A stretch of DNA of 64,000 bases, taken from NCBI GenBank assembly GCA_963921195.1, contig OY992537.1:68750040-68814039 (forward strand), in the 5' to 3' direction. A program made the position numbers and the translations under genes. Positions 23,745 through 33,158 of this stretch are shown piece after piece. The DNA comes from Pegoplata infirma. Its lineage: Eukaryota; Arthropoda; Insecta; Diptera; Anthomyiidae. The notes below the pieces were generated by a model, which had not been told where the DNA came from, made no database searches, and worked only from the letters and a program-made list of their open reading frames with translations. Each line of letters begins with the position of its first letter. The first letter of the stretch is position 1.

Positions 23745-23840
23745 GACGTGAGTGGGTTTTGACTCACGCTCACGCAAACAAAAACGGAATCGCTCACTTA
23801 TGACTTACGCTCACGCGTGAGTCATGCAAACTCTACTCTC
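23745..23840. repeat. CTCAC/GTGAG relic inside the hAT insertion
   Basis: 'gacgtgagtgggttttgactcacgctcacg' resembles the left end of the 14,048 element with its tip deleted. A matching scrap lies at 30,345-30,395. Confidence 0.5.
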
Positions 23841-23958
23841 GCTAACCCGAGTAAAAAGGAATTTATATAAATGTATATTATTTTATATGTTTTCATAAAA
23901 CCATATACAACTATATGAGTCAAAGTATAAAATTATATCTCACTTTGAAATTTTCCAA

Positions 23959-24725
23959 CCCGAGTAAAAAAGATTATATATGTTTATATTTAATTATATA
24001 AAGACATCATATATATTCATATAGAATTTGATGCGAAAAATGAGTCGATAAAACCATATAAAGTTGCATTAAATTTGATATAATTTGATGTGATTTTAAT
24101 ATAATTTTATATGATTTGATGCGAAAATTGGCCCCTTTTTTAGAAAAATTTATGCAATTATATATAATTAAATAAAAAAAATCCAAAAAAAATCCCAAAA
24201 AAAAATTATATTAAATTATATATAAAGAACTTAGATTTTTTCATAAATTTTGCATTATATATAATAACATATAAAATTTTTAAAACAAATGTTTAAGGTT
24301 TAGGTTTGGAACTTAAAAAAAAAAAAAAATTTCTGGACTTAGAAAAATTTTCAAAAGTTATATCAAATTATATATAAAGGACTTAGATTTTTTTTTTAAT
24401 TTTACTCATATAAGATTACATATGATCCAGAAAAAAGTTGCATAAAGTTTTATATAAAATTTCTTCAAATATTTTGTTATATTAAATTATATAAAAAAAC
24501 AAACAGAATTTTATATTTCATATGTAATTATATAAACTAACTTTAATCATATGTTATTATGTATAACTTAACATTTTCTTTTATATAATTTTATATAAGA
24601 AAAAAATACGAAGTGTAAATATATATAATCTTATATGATAGCAAAACAATTTACGTATAAATTTATCAAATAATATATGTTTATATAAAAATAAGTAAAA
24701 TTATATATAATCTTTTTTACTCGGG
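23959..24725. mobile_element. CCCGAGTAAAAAAGATT-ended transposon (767 bp, 2-bp target duplication AA)
   Basis: The terminal 23 bases are a perfect inverted repeat. The outer 17 are CCCGAGTAAAAAAGATT. It is flanked by AA on each side. It is filled with ATATAATTATAT-like words. It encodes nothing convincing. Confidence 0.75.
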
Positions 24726-26198
24726 AATTTTTTTAAATGATGTCATATAAAATCATATCTAATTATATTGTTCATAATATATTAATATAAATGGTAGATG
24801 TAATCATACGTTGCACATAAAACTTAATCCGATTTCATACATTATTATACGTGACTGTATATCTAATTATGTATAGGACTTTACAAAACAAAAAATCCAG
24901 TATCAATTTATGTATAATTATATATGACTAATATAATACCATTTAAAATTATATATGGTTCCATACTAAAAAAATTTCCAACAAAAATAATAGATACAAT
25001 TATATGTGTCTTAAACGATAACATATCTGTGTTTATATGGTACTATATATACGCAAATTTCGTCAAAACTCAATATATATTTATAAATGGTCGCATATGT
25101 AATGGAATATAGATTTTGATATAATCATGTATAAAAAAAATATTTTTTTTGACCAAACAACTAGCCATATATAATTATATATGCCAGTATTTCAAAATTT
25201 ATTTTTGTGTGTCAACATATATGGTTATACAAAACTTTTTATTGTATCACATAAGATTACATATGATTTTTGGGAACCCGAGTTCGATTCCCGGCCCAGT
25301 CGAGAAAAAAAAGTTTTTTTTTAATTTTTTTTAAATAGAAAACACTTTTTTATTGCATTTAATTTTTTTAGAACTAAAAAATTTTAATTTTTGGAATTTT
25401 TGCAATCATTTTTAAAAAATTATTTTTCTTTTATATAGTTATGTATAACTATATTTAATTTATTATAAAATTATCTATCATTTTTGGGAACCCGAGTTCG
25501 ATTCCAGAAAAAAAATATATTTTTTTAATTTTTTTTTAAATGGAAAACACTTTTTTATTGCATTTGTTTTTTTTAGAACTTAAAAAATTTTACTTTTTGA
25601 ATTTTTGCAATCATTTTTAAAAATTTATATTGCATTTATATAGTTTATAATAGCTATATTTGGTTTAAATGATCAAATTATCAATGATTTTTGGAACCCG
25701 ATCTCAAATCTAATTCTGATTTCCTGATTCCATGAAAAATTTCAAATTTATAAGCCAAAGTCTTATTTCACTTCGGAAGACTATGACTTGGAAATAAGGC
25801 ATACCGCTACATTAAAATTATTGTTTAAGCTTACCATGGAAGCCCCTAATAGCGCTGTACGTCATTCCAATTTTTTTTTTTTTGCAAATTTTATCAAAAA
25901 TTTTCTAAGTCTTTTTGAAAATTGTGTACAAGTGAATAACATATTTAATTGGATATAATCATATATTACTATATGTTAGATCAATTTGATATAATTAGAT
26001 ACGATCAATTTATTTAAAACTAAGTCTTTTAAAGTTGTTATTTGCTAACAACGTCCGCTGGTCTAGAGGGTAGAGATTGCGATTACAAAACGGAAGACTT
26101 GTGGTTCTAATCCCCGTCCGTTCGAAGTTTTTTTTTTTTATTTATTTTCAGTTTGATATTATTATATCTAAAAATAAATCTAAAAACAGAAACATTTT
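24726..26198. other. TATATAATTATAT-rich filler with tRNA-like fragments
   Basis: Interior of the 23,846 element. Besides the A/T palindromes it holds two copies of 'gggaacccgagttcgattcc' (25,274 and 25,488), each followed by an A-rich run and a similar ~150-bp stretch, so a segment was duplicated here. A tRNA-like block follows at 26,051-26,125. Confidence 0.5.
26051..26125 (+). other. tRNA-like sequence (possible SINE head)
   Basis: 'tggtctagagggtagag' fits an A box and 'tggttctaatccccgtccg' fits a B box/T arm, about 35 bases apart, followed by a long T run. The cloverleaf is imperfect and I cannot assign an anticodon with confidence. It could be a decayed tRNA, a tRNA-derived SINE head, or chance in a repeat. 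Confidence 0.35.
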
Positions 26199-29100
26199 TT
26201 GGATAAAAATGTATCCAATAATTTTTTTATAAAATCAAGATATCAGACCCCTGGGTTTAAGTTGGTGGTTGCCAAAGGTGAGGGCTCACCAAGAGCCTGC
26301 ATCTTGGCGAAAAATGGCTTAAATATATTCTTTTTATCAACTTTTAGTGATATGGATGTTACAGCGGCTAGCTTAGAGCTTCATGGGAAATCTATTTGGC
26401 TCGCCTCTGCGTATTTTCCTAATCCGGGGCCAATACCCCCGGAGAAGGTTGGCGGTCTGATTCGGGAGTCTGAATCTAGGGGACACCAGTTACTAGTGTG
26501 CTGTGATGCTAATGCACATCATTCGATATGGGGTAGTACAGACACAAATGATAGAGGCGAATCACTTTTGGAGTTTTTGTTAAGCACTAACCTGTATATT
26601 TGTAACAAGGGTAGTGAACCAACTTTCGTTACAAGTACGCGGCAAGAGGTTCTTGACGTAACACTTGTATCAGATACATTGTCTGATAGAATTGATGACT
26701 GGAGAGTTTTGGAAGAGCATTCTTTCTCAGATCATCGGTACATTGAGTTTTTACTCAGGGAGCGTGCCCCGGTTGAGACAGTCTCTAGAAATCTGAGAAG
26801 AACAAACTGGGTGAAATATAGGGAGACTTTTTCTTTGCTTTTGGATGAAGTACCCCTATCTGAACCGCATAGTTTAGCGGAAATTGACTGTCTGGTTGAC
26901 CATATAACAAATGTTTGTAATAGGTGCCTGGATGCGTCTTGCCCTTCTGCAAAGCCTAGAGGGAAAAAAAAGCCACCTTGGTGGTCAAATGAGTTGCAGA
27001 CGAGCAGAGATTCCTGCAGAAAGCTCTTTAATAAGGCAAAATTTTCAAGAGCGGACGAGGACTGGTCTGCATACAGGCTGCAACTTAAGAGTTATAAAAA
27101 GATGATCAGAAATGCCAAATGTGATTCTTGGAAAAACTTCTGTGGAAACATAGAAGACGTTTCTGAGGCATCCAGGCTGCGCAAGGTTCTGGCTTCTTCT
27201 CCTTGCACCCTAGGATACCTGAAAGATCCTAATGGGGTGTGGTCTTCCTCCAGTGGAGAGTCGCTGGATCTCCTTTTAAACACGCATTTTCCGGGCAATT
27301 CCAAGACGCCGTTTCAAGCTTTGGAACGTTCTGACGCCCAAGCATCTGAAATTGCTTCGGAAATAATAAATATGCCAACATTAATCTGGGCGATAAAAAG
27401 CTTCAGGCCCTATAAATCTCCGGGACCTGATGGTATAATCCCGGCTGAGTTGCAGCAAGTGTTGGACTATATAGCCCCGTTGCTGTATAATCTATACACA
27501 GCATGCATCAACTGGTCGTATATTCCTTTAAAATGGAGGGATACCAGAGTCGTATTTATCCCGAAGGCTGGGAAAAGTTCCCACACAGCTCCGAAGGATT
27601 TCAGACCAATTAGTCTGTCTTCTTTTTTGTTAAAGACAATGGAACGAATGATAGACTCATATTTGCGTAGAGTGATTGACCCGAGGTTGCTTTCGACAAA
27701 GCAACATGCATACAGCAAGGGACGATCAACGGAAACAGCTCTTCATGAGCTCGTTGGTACCATCGAGAGATCGCTTTCGGTAAAGGAGTACACTATGGTG
27801 GCCTTTCTTGATATTGAGGGGGCTTTTAATAATGTCATTCCAGAATCGATAATATTGGCATTGTCTGGTCTGGGAGTAAAGCGTGAAATCGTTTTAATGG
27901 TGGAAAACCTACTTGCCAATAGACGTATAACGTCTGAATTGGGAGCGTCCGTCATATCTCGATTTGTCAATAGGGGCACACCACAAGGAGGTGTTCTTTC
28001 GCCGCTTCTTTGGAACTTGGCACTGAATTCAATGCTACTATCTCTAGAAGCACGTGGTTGTCATGTTATCGCATATGCTGACGATGTCGCGATAGCGGTA
28101 AAGGGGAAGCATCTGCCAACATTGCGGGACATTCTTCAGGGTTCTCTGAAAGATCTGTCTAAATGGGCAAGAGACTGTGGCCTAGGAGTTAATCCTAGTA
28201 AAACAGAGCTTGTTTTGTTTACAAGGAAAAATAAGATTCCTGCTTTTGATCCTATTTCTCTGGACGGTACTGAAATCACCTTCTCAGATGGAGCCAAGTA
28301 TCTTGGAGTATTTCTAGATAGGAAGCTGAATTTCAGGCGTAATATTGAGGAACGGGTGAGAAAAGCAACGATTGCTTTGTATTCCTGTAAAGGGGCCATT
28401 GGAAAACGATGGGGTTTTAGCCCTCAAGTCGTTCATTGGATCTATACAGCAGTGGTGCGTCCAATTTTGCTGTATGGAATCATTGTCTGGTGGCCTGCTT
28501 TGGAAACAAAAGCGAACTTTGTCTTTATCACGAAGGTACAGAGAATGGCGTCAATGTGCATCACTGGTGCTCTTCGTACTACACCTACGGCTGCATTAGA
28601 AATCCTCCTTCACCTGATACCCTTGGACATATTGGGTAGGCAGTATGCGGCTGCATCGGCAATTCGACTTAATAGCACGCTGCAATGGAGGAGCAGTGAT
28701 TGTGGCCATAGCGCAATCTTGAAAAAGATAACAATACCACAAAATGTGGACTGTGCTCCCTCTTTGAGCCTCTTTGAGCGCCACTTTACCACTATGATAC
28801 CATCCAGGGAGTCTTGGATGGGGGATACTCCGGGTAGTGGAGCTACCATAAATTTTTACACAGATGGATCGAGGCTGCACGAACAAGTGGGCTTTGGAGT
28901 CTATTCGGAAGAGCTTGGGTTGAGCCTGGCTCGTAGATTGCCAGATCATTGCAGTGTTTACCAGGCAGAGATGCTGGCAATAAAAGAAGTGGCTGACTGG
29001 TTGAGCTGCAATGTCTTGTCTACAACCGCAGTCAACATCTATACTGACAGTCAAGCCGCGGTCAAGTCCCTGGATTCAATGTTTCTGAAAACAAGATCTG

Positions 29101-29699
29101 CCCTTAACTGCCGCACGTCTTTAAATGAGATGGCCAAGCAGTTTAACATACGACTCATATGGGTCCCAGGGCACAGAGACATTCCAGGGAATTGCAAAGC
29201 CGATGAGCTTGCAAGACTAGGAACTACCTTACAGGTTCCAACAGAATTGGAATGTGTTGGTACGCCTCTAGAAACTTGCAAGCAAAACCTACGGCTTTGT
29301 TCTGCGACGGAGACTAATCAAAGATGGGCAAATGGATGGACGTGTGAGACAACACGACTGATTTGGCCTTCTCTTAATCAGGGGCGCACAAGTGAGCTGA
29401 TATCGCTTCCAAGAGGAGAGATTTCAACGGTGGTTTCTATAATTACCGGACACTGTCTTATAGGGAAGCACGCAGAGCGGTTAAATGTGCCGTCGAATGA
29501 CTTTTGCCGAAGTTGCATGGATGAAGAGGAGTTGGAAACTATCGAACACTTTATTTGCCATTGCCCGGCACTTTCTGGTCAGCGACTTGCTTCACTGGGA
29601 TCTAGGGAGCTGTACGATCTTTCAGATTTGTCGGATGTCAAAATTCAACATCTAAGGAGTTTCATAAGAAGCTCAAACTGGTTTAACGACAGGGACTAG
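26199..29699 (+). CDS. Non-LTR retrotransposon ORF2-type polyprotein, 5'-truncated, open reading frame
   Basis: An open frame of 1,166 codons. Domains in order: APE endonuclease lacking its N-terminus (CDANAHHSIWGS at 102-113, SDH at 177-179); reverse transcriptase (FRPYKSPGPDG near 400, FLDIEGAFNN near 535, GTPQGGVLSPLLWN near 590, catalytic YADD at 626-629); RNase H (INFYTDGS near 885, Q-AEMLA near 925, VPGHRDIPGN near 990); C-terminal Cys/His motif ending EHFICHC. The order fits clades with an RNase H domain, such as LOA, I or R1-like; I cannot choose. The first 16 codons come from flanking DNA, because the element starts at 26,248; the ATG at 26,199 is accidental. It would make a catalytic RT but lacks a complete endonuclease. 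Confidence 0.93.
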   Translation: MDKNVSNNFFIKSRYQTPGFKLVVAKGEGSPRACILAKNGLNIFFLSTFSDMDVTAASLELHGKSIWLASAYFPNPGPIPPEKVGGLIRESESRGHQLLVCCDANAHHSIWGSTDTNDRGESLLEFLLSTNLYICNKGSEPTFVTSTRQEVLDVTLVSDTLSDRIDDWRVLEEHSFSDHRYIEFLLRERAPVETVSRNLRRTNWVKYRETFSLLLDEVPLSEPHSLAEIDCLVDHITNVCNRCLDASCPSAKPRGKKKPPWWSNELQTSRDSCRKLFNKAKFSRADEDWSAYRLQLKSYKKMIRNAKCDSWKNFCGNIEDVSEASRLRKVLASSPCTLGYLKDPNGVWSSSSGESLDLLLNTHFPGNSKTPFQALERSDAQASEIASEIINMPTLIWAIKSFRPYKSPGPDGIIPAELQQVLDYIAPLLYNLYTACINWSYIPLKWRDTRVVFIPKAGKSSHTAPKDFRPISLSSFLLKTMERMIDSYLRRVIDPRLLSTKQHAYSKGRSTETALHELVGTIERSLSVKEYTMVAFLDIEGAFNNVIPESIILALSGLGVKREIVLMVENLLANRRITSELGASVISRFVNRGTPQGGVLSPLLWNLALNSMLLSLEARGCHVIAYADDVAIAVKGKHLPTLRDILQGSLKDLSKWARDCGLGVNPSKTELVLFTRKNKIPAFDPISLDGTEITFSDGAKYLGVFLDRKLNFRRNIEERVRKATIALYSCKGAIGKRWGFSPQVVHWIYTAVVRPILLYGIIVWWPALETKANFVFITKVQRMASMCITGALRTTPTAALEILLHLIPLDILGRQYAAASAIRLNSTLQWRSSDCGHSAILKKITIPQNVDCAPSLSLFERHFTTMIPSRESWMGDTPGSGATINFYTDGSRLHEQVGFGVYSEELGLSLARRLPDHCSVYQAEMLAIKEVADWLSCNVLSTTAVNIYTDSQAAVKSLDSMFLKTRSALNCRTSLNEMAKQFNIRLIWVPGHRDIPGNCKADELARLGTTLQVPTELECVGTPLETCKQNLRLCSATETNQRWANGWTCETTRLIWPSLNQGRTSELISLPRGEISTVVSIITGHCLIGKHAERLNVPSNDFCRSCMDEEELETIEHFICHCPALSGQRLASLGSRELYDLSDLSDVKIQHLRSFIRSSNWFNDRD

Positions 29700-29798
29700 T
29701 AGGGAAACCTATTACGATCCCGTGGTATCACAATGGACCTCAGAGTCTACGTGTGTTGACGTAAAACGTCAGCAGCCACTTACAACCTAACCTAACCT
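26248..29798 (+). mobile_element. Young 5'-truncated non-LTR retrotransposon insertion
   Basis: An 11-bp target duplication, AAGATATCAGA, lies at 26,237-26,247 and 29,799-29,809 with no mismatch. The 3' end carries about 100 bp of non-coding sequence, then 'caacctaacctaacct'. 5' truncation, variable-length target duplication and a simple-repeat tail are the signs of target-primed reverse transcription. Relatives in the window: 2,752-11,808 (+, split), 47,218-48,400 (-) and 58,453-59,865 (+). Confidence 0.92.
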
Positions 29799-29823
29799 AA
29801 GATATCAGATATTATAAGATTAC

Positions 29824-30110
29824 TTTGGCGCGGCCAAATTTCGGATGAAATTACATTATATAATATCCAATTTAATATAAAATCATGATATTGGATATTT
29901 TAAGATAACTTTGGCGCGGCCAATTTCCGGATGAAATTACATCATATTATATCATATTTAATACAAAATCATGATAATAGATAATTTGGGATAACTTTGG
30001 CGCGGCCAATTTCCGGATGAAATCACATACAATCAAATATTAAACTGTAACTTCATATATTATAAGATGTTATGAGATAACTTTGGCGCGGCCAATTTTC
30101 GGATGAAATT
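29824..30110 (+). repeat. Four ~86-bp tandem repeats with TTTGGCGCGGCCAA core
   Basis: TTTGGCGCGGCC starts at 29,824, 29,911, 29,996 and 30,082. Each is followed by 'aatttccggatgaaat' and a TATA-rich spacer. The GC-rich core stands out from its AT-rich setting. Confidence 0.85.
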
Positions 30111-30808
30111 TAGCAAAATCAGATCCAATAAATTATATATAATTTTATAAGATAACATGTTTTACCATACAATTTTTTTTTACTCGGGCATACAATTTTT
30201 TTTTACTCGGGAACACATTTTTTACCAAAAAAAACATTGCTAAAAAATATTTTTTTTTGCAAGAAATGAAAAAAAAAATCAAATCAGCAAGATTTAGCAA
30301 AAAATGAATCACTTATGTAAAAATTCAAAAATTCATATATTTTTTTTTTCAACTCACGCTCACTAAAAGTTGAATGAGCCACGACGAAAGATAGGTAAGC
30401 TAACCGAATACGTATATTCTTCACAGGAGGAATCACAAACTTTTTTTGAAGTTCACAACATCAACTTTGCTAATCTTTACGAACGCGTGGATTTTTCAAA
30501 GTGACAAAAAATACTAAAAATTTTTGAAAATCCCGAAAAATTCCGAAAATTTCCAAAAATCCCGTGAATCCCGGGATTCAAAATATCCCGAAAATCCCGG
30601 GATTCCGAAATCGGGATCCCGAAAATTTTTCTTCAATCCCGAATCCCGGGATTCAGAAAAACCAATCCCGATTGGAAGCCCTAGTCATAGCACTGGTGTA
30701 ACAAAATGTCTATTATGAGGCAGTGCTTTAATATTTCATCGGCAAATTCAGTCTGAGATTGTATTAAAAAAAAAAAAAAATTAGAGATCAGTTGTATCAC
30801 AATTGTAT

Positions 30809-30814
30809 TTTATT
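30809..30814 (-). terminator. Poly(A) signal of protease gene 1
   Basis: AATAAA on the minus strand, 14-19 bases after the stop codon at 30,828. It is the only good match close downstream. Confidence 0.6.
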
Positions 30815-30827
30815 ATCAGTTTTTTGT

Positions 30828-31967
30828 TTAAGCAACAGTGGCAAAACCAACACGATTATTTCCCAAATCGAAAATCGTGTAATAACGTCCAATGAAAACA
30901 TCACCCAAAATCCAGAAATCAGTACCCATATAAGTAAAACTAGACATACACAAACTATCAACGGTAACAATATAAGCACTGGGTTCTAAAGTAAATGTTG
31001 TACCACCAATAACGAAGGTGACATCGGGCAAAGAATCCACAACAGAACAATCAACATAATAATTGCCATCATCACTATTATAAGTAGCACCAATTTCAGA
31101 ATTCAAAGTTTCATAAGCATCTTCAGGGCACACAATTAAACTGGTACCAGTATCAGCAATAGCTTGACAATCAGAGCAAATACTGGAGCCGTTAATGGCA
31201 CCAGAAGTAATTTCAAATTGCCAATAACCCTGAGTAGAGACAGGAACATATGTAATATCACCAGTGTAAAGAGAAGAATCTGCACCACCCAATATCAATT
31301 CACCACCATCAGTAGCCGAACCGTCACGTTTCAAATAGAAAGAAAATACATCAGAATCAACTAAACCCTGAGAGAACATATTGTAGAAGGGTGGTACAAC
31401 ATCATCCTCAGCCAAACTTTGATAAGCCATACCAAAAATACCATCGAAATTAGCATCGGTAAAACTATTGCCAGGTTCACTTTGGGCTTCAGCAAAAACT
31501 TGATTTGTAATAGTTAAACCTTCCAAAGTAACATCATCCTGAGACAAGAAACCGCTCATGCTGCCAGAACCATAAGAAATCGATATAGATTTACCATTCT
31601 TAACATAAGTGCTTGACTTATCGTGATCATATTGATTATGTTTTTTGCATGCAACATCCAAAATCCAGCAGTGACTTGAGGGCACCCATAAATTGGATGA
31701 ACCAGAATCAAATAACACAATAAAACTTTGAGGGGGAGTTCCAATAGTGATATCGCCATAATAAGCCATATTCAATGAATTTGATAATAATTCTTCAACC
31801 AACCCATAGGCTTTAGGTAAATTATATTTGGTACGTAATACAGATTTTTCAGCACGAATATCCTTAACGGTCTTGATGAAATTTTCATGTTTACGAATTG
31901 GTATACGTACATAGTCAGCGCTGGCTACAGCAGCAATGATGGCAAATAAGGCGTAATATTTTAACAT
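30828..31967 (-). CDS. Pepsin-family (A1) aspartic protease, digestive cathepsin D-like, gene 1
   Basis: 379 residues in one coding exon. A signal peptide (about 1-17, MLKYYALFAIIAAVASA) is followed by a short basic propeptide and the mature enzyme from about residue 68. The two catalytic motifs are FDSGSSNLW (Asp87) and ADTGTSL (Asp272). The flap is YGSGS (Tyr132). NGSS at 259 is a possible N-glycosylation site. Before WILGDVFIGRYY the sequence is SSFTYMGTDF, without the proline-rich loop of lysosomal cathepsin D; that loop is known to be absent in fly digestive cathepsin D-like enzymes. It should therefore cut proteins in the acid midgut. The N-terminal motif is DSG, not DTG; Ser is tolerated in this family. 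A leader intron, TATA box and poly(A) signal surround it. Confidence 0.92.
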   Translation of the reverse strand: MLKYYALFAIIAAVASADYVRIPIRKHENFIKTVKDIRAEKSVLRTKYNLPKAYGLVEELLSNSLNMAYYGDITIGTPPQSFIVLFDSGSSNLWVPSSHCWILDVACKKHNQYDHDKSSTYVKNGKSISISYGSGSMSGFLSQDDVTLEGLTITNQVFAEAQSEPGNSFTDANFDGIFGMAYQSLAEDDVVPPFYNMFSQGLVDSDVFSFYLKRDGSATDGGELILGGADSSLYTGDITYVPVSTQGYWQFEITSGAINGSSICSDCQAIADTGTSLIVCPEDAYETLNSEIGATYNSDDGNYYVDCSVVDSLPDVTFVIGGTTFTLEPSAYIVTVDSLCMSSFTYMGTDFWILGDVFIGRYYTIFDLGNNRVGFATVA

Positions 31968-31974
31968 TTTGGAA

Positions 31975-32039
31975 CTAAAAAATAAATTAAAATGATTTAA
32001 AAGGAATCCAATACCTGTTGTGTTTATTAATATTCTTAC
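31975..32039 (-). other. Intron in the 5' leader of protease gene 1 (65 bp)
   Basis: Minus strand: donor G|GTAAGAATA at 32,039 and acceptor TTATTTTTTAG|TTCC at 31,975, seven bases before the ATG. Its place matches the leader intron of gene 2 (AG|TTCAGCCAATATG), which supports both. Confidence 0.7.
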
Positions 32040-32109
32040 CTTAATTTTATAATTGTTTTTTTCCTTATAAAATAAAACAATTACTATTGGTAATTTGGTA
32101 AAGTGACCT

Positions 32110-32117
32110 TATTTATA
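32110..32117 (-). promoter_or_regulatory. TATA box of protease gene 1
   Basis: TATAAATA on the minus strand, about 70 bases before the predicted leader-intron donor. Gene 2 has the identical TATAAATA in the corresponding place. No clear initiator motif is seen. Confidence 0.65.
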
Positions 32118-32375
32118 CCACAACATAATCTCAAATAATATTTTTTTTAAACATATATTTTTTTTTTTGAGGGTAAACTACTTATTGATAGTGATGGATG
32201 ATATATCGGTGCGCCAACCAGAACACCTATGTGGATTTCAAAGTTTTTTGAATAGACTTTAAGAACAGCTAAATTTGGTACTTTTGCGTTGTTTTTTTTT
32301 TTTATAAGTCAAATTTATGGAAATAGAAAATGTTTAATATTATTTAAATATATGTGAGAGAAATATTATTTTAAA

Positions 32376-33158
32376 GCACCGCATTGAAAGAAGTATTGTT
32401 CATAATATCTATGAACATATTTCATAAAACCAAATTCATAGAATCTATGAAACAATTCATTGGCTGAATTCATTAGTATTGTGAAATATTTCATAGAATT
32501 TTATTCATAGATTTTGTAAGATTCATGGAAAAAAAATGTCATAAAATTTGAATAAATATATTAAAAAAATTATAAAAAATATAAAAAAAACAAAAAAAAA
32601 ACATAAAAAACTTAAAAAAAAAATATTGCTGCACTGGCGGGGTTCGAACCCAATACCTACCGGCTGGGAAATTTATAATCGACGCCTTAGCTATCAGCGC
32701 CACCAATGGATGAAAATCTCGCCGACAAACACTTAGTTTTGTAATGTTCGTTAATTTTTTTTTTTGGCAAATACACAAACATTTTGTTTTTTACAAACAC
32801 ACATACAGATTTTGACAGAGCATAGATACAAACTCAATATGTAAAAGCAGAATATTAAACAAAATGGATTTTAAGTGTTATAACTTGTTTATTTACTTTA
32901 GCTCAGGGGTTAGAGACTAAGCTTTACGGTGGGGATAAGTTAAAAGTAAATAAATTTTTAAAAATAGAATATTTTAAATAAATAAAAATAAAAAAATAAA
33001 AATTTTCGTGGCCTATGAACTTTTTCATAGGCATCTGGTTTCTATGAATTTGCTTTATAGATTCTATGAAGGGCATCATTGGCTGACTTCTAATGATTTT
33101 TTTCATAAAATCAATGTACGTTTTCATAGCCGTAATGAACAAAATTCTTTCAGTGCGC
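32376..33158. mobile_element. Element with TTCATAGATTCTATGAA motif array
   Basis: The ends 'gcattgaaagaagtattgttcat' and (reverse) 'gcactgaaagaattttgttcat' form an imperfect inverted repeat. TTCATAGAATCTATGAA-like palindromes fill both flanks. A tRNA-like sequence lies in the middle. No coding capacity. Confidence 0.6.
32633..32708 (-). other. tRNA-like sequence inside a transposon
   Basis: On the minus strand 'ggtggcgctgatagctaagg' gives an A box and 'ggtattgggttcgaaccccg' gives a good B box (GGTTCGAACCC). The acceptor halves GGTGGCG and CGCCAGT pair with one mismatch. Total about 75 bases. The anticodon arm is poorly formed. It may be a tRNA pseudogene or a SINE head. Confidence 0.45.

Larger units (their letters stand above)
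23846..30211. mobile_element. CCCGAGTAAAAA-ended transposon with TATATAATTATAT array, interrupted
   Basis: The left end is CCCGAGTAAAAAGG and the right end TTTTTTACTCGGG, flanked by AA on both sides (2-bp duplication). The last ~23 bp of the right end are repeated in tandem (ending at 30,188 and 30,211). The body is very rich in short TATATAATTATAT-like palindromes (24.7-26.0 kb, 29.8-30.1 kb). A related copy sits at 23,959-24,725 and a non-LTR element at 26,248-29,798. Confidence 0.6.
23349..30683. mobile_element. hAT-type insertion with CCCGGGATT palindrome arrays, filled by later insertions (7.3 kb)
   Basis: The ends are TAGGGCTTCAAATCGGGAT and (reverse) TAGGGCTTCCAATCGGGAT. They are flanked by an exact 8-bp duplication, GTCATAGC (23,341-23,348 and 30,684-30,691). 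About 130 bp at the left and 170 bp at the right are arrays of AATCCCGGGATT/TCGGGATCCCGA. The interior was largely filled afterwards: a CTCAC relic, a transposon at 23,846-30,211, one nested at 23,959, and a non-LTR element at 26,248. No hAT transposase is visible. Confidence 0.8.

Noticed and set aside
29785..29800. CCTAACCTAACC as a telomere remnant
   Set aside because: Only three units, located precisely at the 3' end of a retrotransposon before its target duplication.
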